64,000 nt of DNA from NCBI RefSeq assembly GCF_029167625.1, contig NZ_CP119145.1, forward strand, positions 6,138,001-6,202,000. Direction: 5' to 3'. The notes beneath the pieces were generated by a model. That model was not told the DNA's origin. It ran no database searches and saw nothing but the letters and a program-made list of their open reading frames with translations. Source of the DNA: Streptomyces sp. AM 4-1-1. Lineage in GTDB: Bacteria > Actinomycetota > Actinomycetes > Streptomycetales > Streptomycetaceae. Positions 42,751 through 51,321 of the stretch are shown here, in pieces. How positions within the stretch are numbered: the first letter of the stretch is position 1; every line of letters starts with the position of its first letter. The translations under genes were made by a program, and so were the position numbers.

Positions 42751-43497
42751 GTGGCGCGGCCCACCATGGCTCAGGACGTCGAGCGCGGAATCAAGGAACT
42801 CATCCTGGACCGCAGGCTGGCGCCCGGAGACGCGCTGCCGACCGAGGCCGAGCTGATGGAGGTCTTCGGCGTCGGACGGGTCTCGGTGCGTGAAGCGCTC
42901 AAGTCGCTCCAGGCCGTCAACGTGGTCGAGATCCGCCGGGGTTCCGGGACGTTCGTCGGCTCGCTGTCCCTGTCACCGTTCGCCGAAGGGCTCGCCTTCC
43001 GGGCCGCCGTCCGCCACCGGCAGGGCGCGCCGGGACTCGCCGAGCTGACGGAGGTGCGGGAGGCGCTGGAGACGGGCCTCGTCGGGGCCGTCGCGGCCGG
43101 TGTCCCGGCGGCCGATCTCGACGTGCTGCGTGGGCTGGTGGCCACGATGGAGACCGAGGCGCACACCGGCCGGGTCGCCCGCTCGACCGACCGCGCCTTC
43201 CATCTGGCGCTCTACGCCTCGTTCGACAACCACCTGCTCAGCGAGGTGCTGGACGCCTTCTGGGCGGCCATGGACCGGGTGCGGGAAGACCTCGACGACG
43301 GACACCAGGACCCGGCGACCACCTGCGCCCAGCACCGCGAGATCGTCGACGCGGTCGCGGCGGCCGACGGCGAACGCGCGGTACGGGCCATGCGGACGCA
43401 CTTCGACGGAATCCGCGCCCGCCTGAACGCCCCGCCGCGCGGTCCGGACACCCGGGCCCGACGGCCCGGGAACGCGCTTCCGGACGTACGGACCTGA
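42751..43497 (+). CDS. FadR-subfamily GntR transcriptional regulator (probable nan regulator)
   Basis: A 248-residue regulator. The winged helix is RLAPGDALPTEAELMEVFGVGRVSVREALKSLQAVNVVEIRRGSGTFVG. The FCD effector domain has the metal-binding His/Asp pattern around DRAFHLALYASFDNHLL and CAQHREIVDAV. GTG start with CAGGAGGA. It is divergent from nanA with the shared operator between. It or the second FadR-type protein at 44849 should bind the three operators; sialic acid or ManNAc-6-P would be the expected inducer. Confidence 0.92.
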   Translation: MARPTMAQDVERGIKELILDRRLAPGDALPTEAELMEVFGVGRVSVREALKSLQAVNVVEIRRGSGTFVGSLSLSPFAEGLAFRAAVRHRQGAPGLAELTEVREALETGLVGAVAAGVPAADLDVLRGLVATMETEAHTGRVARSTDRAFHLALYASFDNHLLSEVLDAFWAAMDRVREDLDDGHQDPATTCAQHREIVDAVAAADGERAVRAMRTHFDGIRARLNAPPRGPDTRARRPGNALPDVRT

Positions 43498-43504
43498 CGC
43501 CCCC

Positions 43505-43538
43505 GGGGCGGCAGTGGGCCTGGGTCCACCGCCGCCCC
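43505..43538. terminator. Hairpin after the gntR gene
   Basis: GGGGCGGCAGTGG pairs with CCACCGCCGCCCC (one mismatch) eight bases after the stop codon; it may end both convergent transcripts. Confidence 0.6.
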
Positions 43539-43674
43539 GCACCGGCTCCGCCGGAGCGCGGTCCCGGAGGCGTCTCCGGCTCGGCGCCGGGAGGGAGGAA
43601 GGATTCGGCGGACCGGCCGGGGTCACGGCGTGGCCGGGGGCCCCACCGCGCGTCCGGGGCCGGGCGGCGGGCCG

Positions 43675-44655
43675 TCAGCCGAGGAGCGCCCGCACCCAGA
43701 CCAGTTGCTCACGCTGCTGGTACTCCGCACCGCCCTCGTGCCCGTTGAACGCGTACACCCGGACGTCCTTCGGGCCCGCGTAACGGTTGTAGGCGGTGAA
43801 GCAGGTGGAGGGCGGGCAGACCTCGTCCATCATCGCGATCGAGAACAGCGCCGGGGCGGTGGCGCGTTCGGCGAGCAGCGCGGCGTCGAAGTAGGACAGG
43901 GTGGTGAACACGGCCTCGGTGCGGTCGCGGTGGAGCTTCAGATAGTCGGCGATCTCGGTGTACGGCGGTCTGCCGCTGATCTCCGCCGCACGCCGGAAGT
44001 TGCACAGGAACGGCACATCGGGCATCACCCCCGCCAGCCCCGGCACCAGCCCGGACACCGCCAGCGCGATACCGCCGCCCTGGCTGACCCCGGTGACGAC
44101 GACCCGGCCGGGGTCGACCTCCGGGTGGCCACGCACGGCCTCGACGCAGCGCACCGCGTCGACGAACACCCGGCGGTAGTAGTGGGTACGCGGACTCTCG
44201 ATGCCCCGGGTCACGAACCCGGGCACGGTTCCGGCGCCCCCGGCGTCCGTGTCGGCGGTGGCGCCACCTGCCGCGGACCAGCCCTGACCGCGGGTGTCCA
44301 TGACCAGGTGCGCGTAACCGGCGGACGACCACAGCAGCTTCTCGTGGGGCAGCCCACGGCCTCGCCCGTATCCCAGGAACTCCACCACGCAGCCGAGCGG
44401 ACGGGCGTCCCCGGTGGGCAGGTGGAGCCAGCCGCGCACCGGCCGCCCCGCGAACCCGGGGACGGTGACGTCGTACGTCCGGATCAGGGGCAGCCCGGTG
44501 TCGACACGCGTGAACTCCGGCTTGTCCAGGCTCTCCTGACGGGACGTCGGGGAATCGTCCAGGGTCCGCGCCCAGAACTCGTCGAAATCGGCGGGCACCG
44601 GGAGGTCCGGGCGGAAGGCGCGGCAGTCCGCGAGCGGGAGATCGGTCAGAGGCAT
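43675..44655 (-). CDS. Acetylxylan esterase/cephalosporin-C deacetylase-family esterase
   Basis: A 326-residue alpha/beta hydrolase of the AXE1/Cah family. The nucleophile Ser about 191 is in VVVTGVSQGGGIALA; acid Asp is in IAMMDEVCPPSTCFTAYN; His is in NGHEGGAEYQ. HLVMDTRGQGWS and THYYRRVFVDAVRCVEAVR are family hallmarks. No signal peptide, so it acts inside the cell on small acetylated sugars. It carries its own copy of the nan operator, so a role in removing O-acetyl groups from imported sialic acids is attractive, but is inferred. ATG after AGGAGGG. Confidence 0.92.
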   Translation of the reverse strand: MPLTDLPLADCRAFRPDLPVPADFDEFWARTLDDSPTSRQESLDKPEFTRVDTGLPLIRTYDVTVPGFAGRPVRGWLHLPTGDARPLGCVVEFLGYGRGRGLPHEKLLWSSAGYAHLVMDTRGQGWSAAGGATADTDAGGAGTVPGFVTRGIESPRTHYYRRVFVDAVRCVEAVRGHPEVDPGRVVVTGVSQGGGIALAVSGLVPGLAGVMPDVPFLCNFRRAAEISGRPPYTEIADYLKLHRDRTEAVFTTLSYFDAALLAERATAPALFSIAMMDEVCPPSTCFTAYNRYAGPKDVRVYAFNGHEGGAEYQQREQLVWVRALLG

Positions 44656-44697
44656 GGAGGTGCCCTCCTGGGGCGGGTCCGGGAAGCGCCAGGACAG

Positions 44698-44715
44698 AAG
44701 ACGTCTGATGTCTTG
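44698..44715. promoter_or_regulatory. GntR-type operator copy 2 (esterase promoter)
   Basis: AAGACGTCTGATGTCTTG, differing from copy 1 at one base. It lies directly downstream of the predicted esterase transcription start, where a bound repressor would block initiation or elongation. Confidence 0.88.
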
Positions 44716-44726
44716 GCGGCACACGG

Positions 44727-44755
44727 ACCTTAGGCACCGGCGCGGGGGCCGTCAA
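44727..44755 (-). promoter_or_regulatory. Sigma-HrdB-type promoter of the esterase gene
   Basis: On the minus strand TTGACG (44755-44750) and TAAGGT (44732-44727) are separated by exactly 17 bases, a near-consensus vegetative promoter. The start would fall near 44720, with the operator just downstream. Confidence 0.75.
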
Positions 44756-44848
44756 GGGCTCGCCCCGCCCGCCGGGCTCGGTGGCGGGGTCGCCGGACGG
44801 GCGGTGCTCCGCTCCCGGGGCGGTCCTTCCGGGCCGGGGGCCCGGCGG

Positions 44849-45568
44849 TCAGCCCCGGGCGCGGGCCTCGGAGATCCGGCGCCTGACCGGCGCGTAGTGC
44901 TCCCCCAGCGCCTTGATGAATCCGGGGGTGTCCCCGGCCCGCGCCGCGTCCACGATGTTCTGGTGGGCGGCGACCGTCGCCGTCTCGTCGGCGTGCGTGA
45001 AACCGTCCAGATGCGGTGCGACGATCGTGTACACGTCCCAGAACGCCATCGAGAGCTGGCCGATCAGCTGATTGCCGAGCGGCGCCACCAGCAGTGCGTG
45101 AAAGGCCCGGTCGGCCTCCACGAACCCGTGCCCCTCCCGGGCGCCGGTCTCCCGCATGGTCGCCACCAGGGCGTCCATGCGGTCGAGCTGTTCCGGGCTG
45201 AGCAGCGAGACGATCCGGTCGGCCATGCCGCGCTCGAAGAGTTCGCGGACGTCGACGAGGTCCGCCAGCACCTGGAAGTCGTCGTCGGGGGAGAGGAGCC
45301 CCCGGAACGTCAGGCTCTCCACCAGCGCGGACAGACTGAGCCTGCCGACGTACGTGCCGTGTCCGTGCCGCACCTCCACGATGTCCAGCGCGTCCAGGAT
45401 CTTCATCGCCTCCCGGACGCTCGAACGGCTCGCGCCCAGCGCCTCGCACAGGGCGGGTTCGGTGGGCAGCGAGTCCCCGGGGCGGAGCTGTTTTTCGAGG
45501 ATGTAGCGCTTGATCCCCTCGACGACTTCCTGTCTGAGCAACTGCCGGCCGGGCCGCGTACCGGACAT
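44849..45568 (-). CDS. Second FadR-subfamily GntR regulator
   Basis: A 239-residue regulator. Winged helix: EKQLRPGDSLPTEPALCEALGASRSSVREAMKILDALDIVEVRHGHGTYVG. FCD domain: DRAFHALLVAPLGNQLIGQL, AHQNIVDAARAGD. ATG at 45568 is preceded by GGGGAG. It is divergent from the ABC transporter operon whose promoter region holds operator copy 3. It resembles the regulator at 42751 in length and recognition helix region (SVREA), suggesting related DNA targets. Confidence 0.92.
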   Translation of the reverse strand: MSGTRPGRQLLRQEVVEGIKRYILEKQLRPGDSLPTEPALCEALGASRSSVREAMKILDALDIVEVRHGHGTYVGRLSLSALVESLTFRGLLSPDDDFQVLADLVDVRELFERGMADRIVSLLSPEQLDRMDALVATMRETGAREGHGFVEADRAFHALLVAPLGNQLIGQLSMAFWDVYTIVAPHLDGFTHADETATVAAHQNIVDAARAGDTPGFIKALGEHYAPVRRRISEARARG

Positions 45569-45586
45569 ATGTGAACTCCCCACCTC

Positions 45587-45615
45587 TTGACCCCTCTCGA
45601 TTGTCAAGCTACGTT
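45587..45615 (+). promoter_or_regulatory. Sigma-HrdB-type promoter of the ABC transporter operon
   Basis: TTGACC (45587-45592) and TACGTT (45610-45615) are 17 bases apart. The transcription start would be near 45622, about 12 bases before operator copy 3. Confidence 0.72.
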
Positions 45616-45633
45616 CCCACGCTATCAAGGCAT

Positions 45634-45651
45634 CAGACATCTGACGTCTGA
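45634..45651. promoter_or_regulatory. GntR-type operator copy 3 (ABC transporter promoter)
   Basis: CAGACATCTGACGTCTGA, with the same 15-bp core dyad as copies 1 and 2. A further half site (ATCAGAC) overlaps its left edge. It lies in the 5' untranslated region downstream of the TTGACC/TACGTT promoter. Confidence 0.85.
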
Positions 45652-45739
45652 CGCTACGTACTCCACCGGTCCCCGAGACCACGCCGATCCCCCCACGCCC
45701 CGCCCCTTCCGCCCCACCCTCAACGTCCCTGGAGGACCC

Positions 45740-47335
45740 GTGCCCGAGCTGAGATCAGCCGGTGTCGAGCGCCGCACCTTCCTGCGTTACACCAGTGCCA
45801 TCGGCGCGGCCGCCGCCATCACGGCGAGCCTCGCCGCCTGCGGCGGCCCGTCCTCGACCGCCGACGGCTCGGCCGGGAAGGGCGACGGCGCGGGCACCAT
45901 CGAAGCCGGGCTCTCGTACCCCCTGTCGACCGGCTTCGACCCGATGATCACCTCCGGTGCCACCCCGTACGCCGCCAACATGCACATCTTCGAGGGCCTG
46001 GTCGATCTCGATCCGGCGACACTCGTGGCCCGTCCCGCGCTCGCCACCGAGGTGCCGAAGAAGATCAACGCCACCACCTACCGCGCCACGCTCCGCGAGG
46101 GCGCCACCTTCCACGACGGATCACCGGTCACCGCCGACGACGTGGTGTTCAGCTTCGAACGCATCCTGGACCCCAAGAACTCCTCGCTGATGGCCCAGTT
46201 CGTGCCGTTCGTCGACAAGGTCACGGCCGTCGACGCGAGCACCGTCGAGTTCAAGCTCAAGTACGCCTTCGCGCTCTTCCCCTCGCGCATAGCCGTCGCC
46301 CGGATCGTCCCGAAGAAGATCGTCTCGGCCGACCCCAAGGCGTTCGACGCCAAGCCGGTCGGCTCCGGTCCGTACCGGTTCGTCGAGGCGACCCGCGAGG
46401 ACAAGATCGTCTTCGAGGCGTACGGCAAGTACAACGGCCCCCACCCGGCCAAGGCCAAGAAGATGATCTGGCGCCTGATGTCCGACCAGTCGGCCCGCGT
46501 CAGCGCCATGGAGTCCGGCCGCGTCCAGGCCATCGAGGACGTCCCGTACATCGACGTCAAGCGGCTCTCCGGCAGCGCGAAGACGGAGTCCGTGCAGTCC
46601 TTCGGCCTGCTCTTCCTGATGTTCAACACCGCCGACAAGCGCTTCGCCGACAAGCGGGTGCGCCAGGCGCTGCACTACGCCCTGGACACCGAGAAGATCA
46701 TCTCCACCGCGATGGTCGGCAACGCCGCCGCCGCCACCGGCTACGTCCCCGCGACCCACCCGGACTACACCAAGGCCGCGACCGTCTACACCCACGACGT
46801 GGCCAAGGCCGAGCGGTTGCTCGCGGAGGCCGGCGCGAAGAACCTCTCCTTCACCGTCCTCACCACCGACACCGGCTGGGTCAAGGACATCGCACCGCTG
46901 CTGAAGGAGAGCTGGGAGGCGGCCGGGGTCAAGGTCACCCTGAACATCGCCCAGTCCCCGGCCCAGTACGCCAAGGTCGACAAGGGCGACTTCGACGTCC
47001 TCGTCGCCCCCGGGGACCCCTCCGTCTTCGGCAACGACGCCGACCTGCTGCTGCGCTGGTTCTACTACGGATTCTGGCCCGAGAAGCGCTACGGCTGGGC
47101 CGGATCGGCCGCGTACAAGCAGGTCAAGCAGACCCTCGACAAGGCTGCCCAGGCCGCCGACGAGGCCAAGCGCAGGGAGCTGTGGGGCCAGGTCACCGAC
47201 CTCGTCGCCGACGAGGCCGCGCTCTACCCGATCCTCCACCGCAAGCTCCCCACCGCGTGGAACGAGAAGGCCCTCCCCGGCTTCAAGCCGCTGCCCACCA
47301 CGGGCCTGTCCTTCGTGGACGTCGGCCGCGCCTGA
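45740..47335 (+). CDS. ABC transporter substrate-binding lipoprotein (SBP family 5; Sat-like)
   Basis: A 531-residue binding protein. It begins with a twin-arginine-type signal (VERRTFLRYTSAIGAAAA) ending at an LAAC lipobox, so it is probably a Tat-exported lipoprotein. The SBP_bac_5 motifs are ATYRATLREGATFHDGSPVTADDVVFSFERILDP and VRQALHYALDTEKI. The family binds peptides, nickel or, in the SatABCD system of Haemophilus ducreyi, sialic acid. The shared operator and adjoining NanA paralogue argue for sialic acid. GTG start at 45740 after GGAGGA. Confidence 0.9.
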   Translation: MPELRSAGVERRTFLRYTSAIGAAAAITASLAACGGPSSTADGSAGKGDGAGTIEAGLSYPLSTGFDPMITSGATPYAANMHIFEGLVDLDPATLVARPALATEVPKKINATTYRATLREGATFHDGSPVTADDVVFSFERILDPKNSSLMAQFVPFVDKVTAVDASTVEFKLKYAFALFPSRIAVARIVPKKIVSADPKAFDAKPVGSGPYRFVEATREDKIVFEAYGKYNGPHPAKAKKMIWRLMSDQSARVSAMESGRVQAIEDVPYIDVKRLSGSAKTESVQSFGLLFLMFNTADKRFADKRVRQALHYALDTEKIISTAMVGNAAAATGYVPATHPDYTKAATVYTHDVAKAERLLAEAGAKNLSFTVLTTDTGWVKDIAPLLKESWEAAGVKVTLNIAQSPAQYAKVDKGDFDVLVAPGDPSVFGNDADLLLRWFYYGFWPEKRYGWAGSAAYKQVKQTLDKAAQAADEAKRRELWGQVTDLVADEAALYPILHRKLPTAWNEKALPGFKPLPTTGLSFVDVGRA

Positions 47336-47343
47336 CCGATCAC

Positions 47344-47373
47344 GGCCCGGGCCCCGCACCGGGGGCCCGGGCC
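47344..47373. terminator. Intra-operon hairpin after the binding-protein gene
   Basis: GGCCCGGGCCCC and GGGGCCCGGGCC form a 12-bp perfect stem, nine bases after the stop and 28 bases before the permease start. It probably reduces read-through or stabilises upstream mRNA, giving more binding protein than permease. Confidence 0.65.
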
Positions 47374-47401
47374 CGCCCGCCCAATCCCAAGGAACCCGAC
47401 G

Positions 47402-48352
47402 ATGGTTGCTTTTCTCCGGCTCGCGCTGCGCCGCGTCGCGATGATGCCGGTGATGATCCTCGGCATCGCGCTGCTGGTCTTCGTGGTGCTGCAGTTCTCG
47501 CCGGCCGACCCGGCCTTCAACGCGCTCGGGGAGAGCGCCACCCCCGAGGCCCGCGCGGCCTTCGCCGACGCCAACGGCCTCAACGACCCGCTGCCCGTGC
47601 GGTACTTCCACTTCCTCGGCCAACTGCTCCACTTCGACCTCGGCATGACCGTGCCGCCGAGCGTGCCCGTGGTCGACCGGATCACCGCCGCCTTCCCGCT
47701 CACCCTCCAGCTGACGGTCCTCGGACTGATCATCGCGGTCGTCCTCGCCGTCCTGCTCGGCGTCGTCGGAGCCATGTACCGCGACCGCTGGCCCGACCAG
47801 CTCTTCCGGGTGCTCTCCATGGCCGGGGTCGCCATCCCCTCGTTCTGGCTCGGCGTACTCCTCATCCAGCAGTTCGCGCTGAACACACCGCTCTTCCCGA
47901 CCGGCGGCTACACCAACCCGGGCGACTCCTTCGGCGGCTGGCTCAGGACCATGGCCCTGCCCTCGATCTCGCTCGCGGTGCCCGTGGCCGCGTCCCTCGC
48001 CCGGCTCGTCCGCACCTCGATGGTCGCCGAACTCGACCGTGACTACGTCCGTACCGCCCGCGGCAGCGGCCTGCCGTCGTCCATGGTGATCCGCTCGGTG
48101 CTGCGCAACGCGCTCGTCACCCCGCTCACCGTGCTCGGCGTCAAGGTCGGCTATCTGCTCAGCGGCGCCGTCGTCATCGAAGCGATCTTCGACCTGCCCG
48201 GCATGGGCAAACTCATCCTCGAAGGTGTCACCGGCGGCGATGTCGCCCTGGTCCAGGGCACCGTACTGACCATCGCCATCGCCTTCCTGGTGGTCAACGT
48301 CATCGTCGACCTGCTCTACCTGCTGGTCAACCCGCGCATCAGGACGGTGTGA
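47402..48352 (+). CDS. ABC transporter permease (DppB/SatB-like)
   Basis: A 316-residue inner-membrane protein with six helices: an N-terminal LALRRVAMMPVMILGIALLVFVVLQF, the periplasmic DPFA-type loop, then LTLQLTVLGLIIAVVLAVLLGVV. The EAA motif is VRTARGSGLPSSMVIRSVLRNALVTPLTVLG. GAVVIEAIFDLPGMGKLILEGV is typical of DppB. Pairs with the next permease. ATG with AAGGA upstream; one base separates it from the following gene. Confidence 0.93.
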   Translation: MVAFLRLALRRVAMMPVMILGIALLVFVVLQFSPADPAFNALGESATPEARAAFADANGLNDPLPVRYFHFLGQLLHFDLGMTVPPSVPVVDRITAAFPLTLQLTVLGLIIAVVLAVLLGVVGAMYRDRWPDQLFRVLSMAGVAIPSFWLGVLLIQQFALNTPLFPTGGYTNPGDSFGGWLRTMALPSISLAVPVAASLARLVRTSMVAELDRDYVRTARGSGLPSSMVIRSVLRNALVTPLTVLGVKVGYLLSGAVVIEAIFDLPGMGKLILEGVTGGDVALVQGTVLTIAIAFLVVNVIVDLLYLLVNPRIRTV

Positions 48353-48353
48353 C

Positions 48354-49811
48354 ATGTTCGCCACGGGCCGTCTGGCCGCCAAGCTCTCCCGCCCCGGAAT
48401 CGCGTTCCGCGCCCTCCCGGTCACCTCCCGCGTCGCCCTCGGCGTCCTGCTCGTCGTCATCCTCGGAGCCGTGTTCGCGCCCCTGCTCACCCAGGACCCG
48501 CTGACCACCGGCACCCCGGTCCAAGCCCCCGGCGGCGCCCACTGGTTCGGCACCGACCGGGCGGGCCGCGACGTGTTCGCCCGCGTCGTCCACGGCTCCC
48601 GCTACTCCCTGATCATCGGACTCGGCGCCACCGCCCTCGCCCTCGTCGCGGGCGCGCTCCTCGGGGCGCTCGCCGCCACCTCGCGCAAACTCGGCGACGA
48701 ATCCGTGATGCGCACCCTCGACATCGTGATGTCGTTCCCGCCGATCGCGCTGGCCGCCGTCCTCGTCGCGGTCTTCGGCACCAGCATCCCGGTGATCATC
48801 TTCACGATCGCCTTCGTCTACACCCCGTCGCTCGCCCGCGTCGTCCGCGCCAACGTGCTGTCCCAGTACGGGGAGGACTACGTCGCCGCCGAGAAGGTCA
48901 TCGGCGCCCGCCGCGGCTACATCGTGCTCCGGCACGTCGCCGTCAACTGCATGGCCCCGGTCATGGTCTTCGCCACCGTGATGGTCGCCGAGGCCATCAT
49001 CTTCGAGGCGAGCCTGTCCTTCATCGGCGCCGGAGTGCAGGACCCCGACCCCAGCTGGGGCAGCGTCCTCGCGTACGGCCGGCAGATCCTCCTCGCCGGC
49101 GGCTGGTGGGCCACCTTCTTCCCCGGCCTCGCCCTGCTGATCACCGTCCTCGCGCTCAACATCCTCTCCGAAGGACTCACCGACGCCTCCGCCGCGCCGA
49201 AGAGCGCCCGCGTCACGCCCGGACCCACGGCGGCCGGCGCCGACCCGCTCGTGGCCCGCTCGGCCGAATCCGTCGACGCCGCCCTCGACAAGCTCGCCCG
49301 GCGCGTCAACGCCACCGAACCCACCATCGTCCCGGTACCGGAGGACGCCGGCGAACTCCTCGTCGTACGCGACCTCGCGATCCGCTTCCCCGACCGCTAC
49401 GGCACCGTCCCCGTCGTCGACTCCCTCGACTTCACCGTCCACGAGGGCGAAACACTCGGTCTGGTCGGCGAGTCCGGCTGCGGCAAATCCATCACCAGCC
49501 TCGCCGTCATGGGCCTCCTCGCCCGCAACGCCGAGATCAGCGGCGAGATCATCTACCGGGGCCGCGACCTGCTGAAGCTCTCGACCAAGGAACGGCGCGC
49601 CCTGATGGGCCCCGAGATCGCCATGGTCTACCAGGACGCGCTCTCCTCCCTCAACCCGTCCGTCCTCGTCGGCACCCAGCTCCGCAGGCTCACCTCACGC
49701 GGCGGTACGAAGACCCCGCCGAACTCCTCGAACTCGTCGGCCTCTCGCCCGGACGCACCCTGCGCAGCTACCCGCACGAACTCTCCGGCGGCCAGCGCCA
49801 GCGCGTCCTGA
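48354..49811 (+). pseudogene. Fused ABC permease-ATPase, frameshifted (5' part)
   Basis: As read, 485 codons. Residues 1-285 are a DppC-like permease (FGTDRAGRDVFARVVHGSRYSLIIGLG; EAA loop AEKVIGARRGYIVLRHVAVNC). After a linker, about 335-455 are the start of a DppD-like ATPase fused to it (LGLVGESGCGKSITSLAVMGLL, Q-loop IAMVYQDALSSLNPS). The frame then breaks at a CCCC run (49714-49717) after TSRGGTKT and ends in unrelated sequence. Adding one C restores TPAELLELVG and joins the 49712-50317 frame. Permease-ATPase fusions of this type are common in actinobacteria, so the intact gene would run 48354-50317. This is either a true mutation or a sequencing error. Confidence 0.9.
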
Positions 49812-50317
49812 TCGCCATGGCCCTGTCCCGCAGCCCCCGCCTCCTCATCGCCGACGAGCCCACCACCGCGCTCGACGTCACCGTGCAGGCCCAGGTCGTC
49901 GAACTCCTCATCAAGCTGCGCGAGGAACTCGGCTTCGCCATGGTCCTCGTCTCGCACGACCTCGCCCTGGTCGGAGACCTCTCCCACCGCGTCGCCGTGA
50001 TGTACGCCGGCCGTCTCGCCGAGATCGGCGACACCCGCTCCGTACTCACCGCCCCCACCCACCACTACAGCCGCGGCCTGCTCGGCTCCGTCGTCTCGCT
50101 GGAAGCGGGCGCCGACCGGCTGCACCAGATCCACGGCGTGGTCCCGGCGCCCCAGGGCTTCGGCGACGGCTGCCGCTTCGCCTCCCGCTGCGCCGCCGCC
50201 ACCGAACTCTGCCGCACCACCGTCCCCCCGCTCGCCCGGCACGGCGCCACGCACGACCACGACTACGCCTGCCACCACCCGGCGAGGACCGCACAGCTGG
50301 AAGGGAGCGCCCTGTGA
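49712..50317 (+). pseudogene. Fused ABC permease-ATPase (3' part, other frame)
   Basis: The rest of the ATPase domain in the -1 frame: PAELLELVGLSPGRTLRSYP, the signature HELSGGQRQRVLIAMAL, Walker B RLLIADEPTTALD, and switch FAMVLVSHDLALVGDL. The C-terminal oligopeptide-transporter domain has cysteines in DGCRFASRCAAATELCR. The signature and Walker B motifs here, and the Walker A upstream of the break, are all needed for ATP hydrolysis, so the transporter is dead if the shift is real. Its TGA overlaps the next gene start (GTGA), showing that the original operon reading was in this frame. Confidence 0.88.
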
Positions 50318-51321
50318 TCAGGCTCGACGGCGTTCACGTACGCCACAAGGCACGCAGCGGCGGGGTCTTCCGCCGGGACGCGGTGCACGCCCTCACCGAC
50401 GCAACCCTGGAGATCGAGCGCGGCGAGATCGTCGGACTGGTCGGCGAGTCCGGCTGCGGCAAGTCCACGCTGGCCCGGGTCCTCACCGGCCTCCAGAAGC
50501 CCACCGAGGGAGAGGTGCGCTTCCACGGACGCGACCTCTGGGAGATGTCGGCGGCCCAGCGCCGCGACGACTTCGGCTCCGCCGTCGGCGTCGTCTTCCA
50601 GGACCCCTCCACCGCGCTCAACCCACGACTGACGGTACGTCAGATCCTGCGCGACCCGCTCGACGTGCACCGGCGTGGCACCCGCGACGAGCGCGAACGG
50701 CGCGTCGAGGAACTCCTCGACCTGGTCGGCCTGCCCGGCCACACCCTCGCCGCCCTGCCCGGCCAGCTCTCCGGTGGCCAGCGCCAACGCGTCGCCATCG
50801 CCCGCGCCCTGGCCCTCGAACCCGAACTGATCGTCGCCGACGAACCGACCTCCGCACTCGACGTCTCCGTCCGCGCCCAGGTCCTCAACCTCCTCGTCGA
50901 CCTCCGGGAACGCCTCGGCCTCGGCATGGTGTTCATCTCCCACGACATCCAGACCGTGCGCTACCTCGCCGACCGCATCGCCGTCCTCTACCTAGGCCGG
51001 ATCGTCGAGCAGGGCCGCGCCGCCGACGTCGCGGGCGCCCCCAGCCACCCGTACACCGAGGCACTGCTCTCCGCCACGCCCAGCCTGCTGGAGACCACCG
51101 AACGGATCGTGCTCACCGGCCCCGTGCCGTCGGCCACCAACCCTCCGTCCGGCTGCCCGTTCCGCACCCGCTGCTGGAAGGCGGACGACGCCTGCGCCAC
51201 GGTCTTCCCCGCCGAGAGCGCCGGCGCCGACGGACACCGCTGGCACTGCGTCCACCCCCAGACACCCGCCGGCCTCCCCGGGGAGGCGGCCTCCGTACCG
51301 TCCGCAAGGAGCACCGCATGA
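50314..51321 (+). CDS. ABC transporter ATP-binding protein (DppF/SatD-like)
   Basis: A 335-residue ATPase. Walker A is GLVGESGCGKSTLARVL, Q-loop GVVFQDPSTALNPRLTV, signature GQLSGGQRQRVAIARAL, Walker B LIVADEPTSALD, switch MVFISHDIQTVRYL. The C-terminal oligo_HPY domain has SGCPFRTRCWKADDACATV. Second ATPase of the Sat-like transporter. GTG start overlaps the frameshifted gene by four bases, and its stop overlaps the second nanA start by four. Confidence 0.93.
   Translation: MIRLDGVHVRHKARSGGVFRRDAVHALTDATLEIERGEIVGLVGESGCGKSTLARVLTGLQKPTEGEVRFHGRDLWEMSAAQRRDDFGSAVGVVFQDPSTALNPRLTVRQILRDPLDVHRRGTRDERERRVEELLDLVGLPGHTLAALPGQLSGGQRQRVAIARALALEPELIVADEPTSALDVSVRAQVLNLLVDLRERLGLGMVFISHDIQTVRYLADRIAVLYLGRIVEQGRAADVAGAPSHPYTEALLSATPSLLETTERIVLTGPVPSATNPPSGCPFRTRCWKADDACATVFPAESAGADGHRWHCVHPQTPAGLPGEAASVPSARSTA

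Noticed and set aside
46121..48553. An 810-codon minus-strand frame over the ABC transporter genes
   Set aside because: Antisense of binding-protein and permease genes; Gly/Asp/Glu/Val-rich low-complexity product.
49711..49720. Programmed ribosomal frameshifting in the permease-ATPase gene
   Set aside because: The site is a short C run without a typical slippery heptamer or obvious downstream stimulatory structure; a deletion or sequencing error is simpler.
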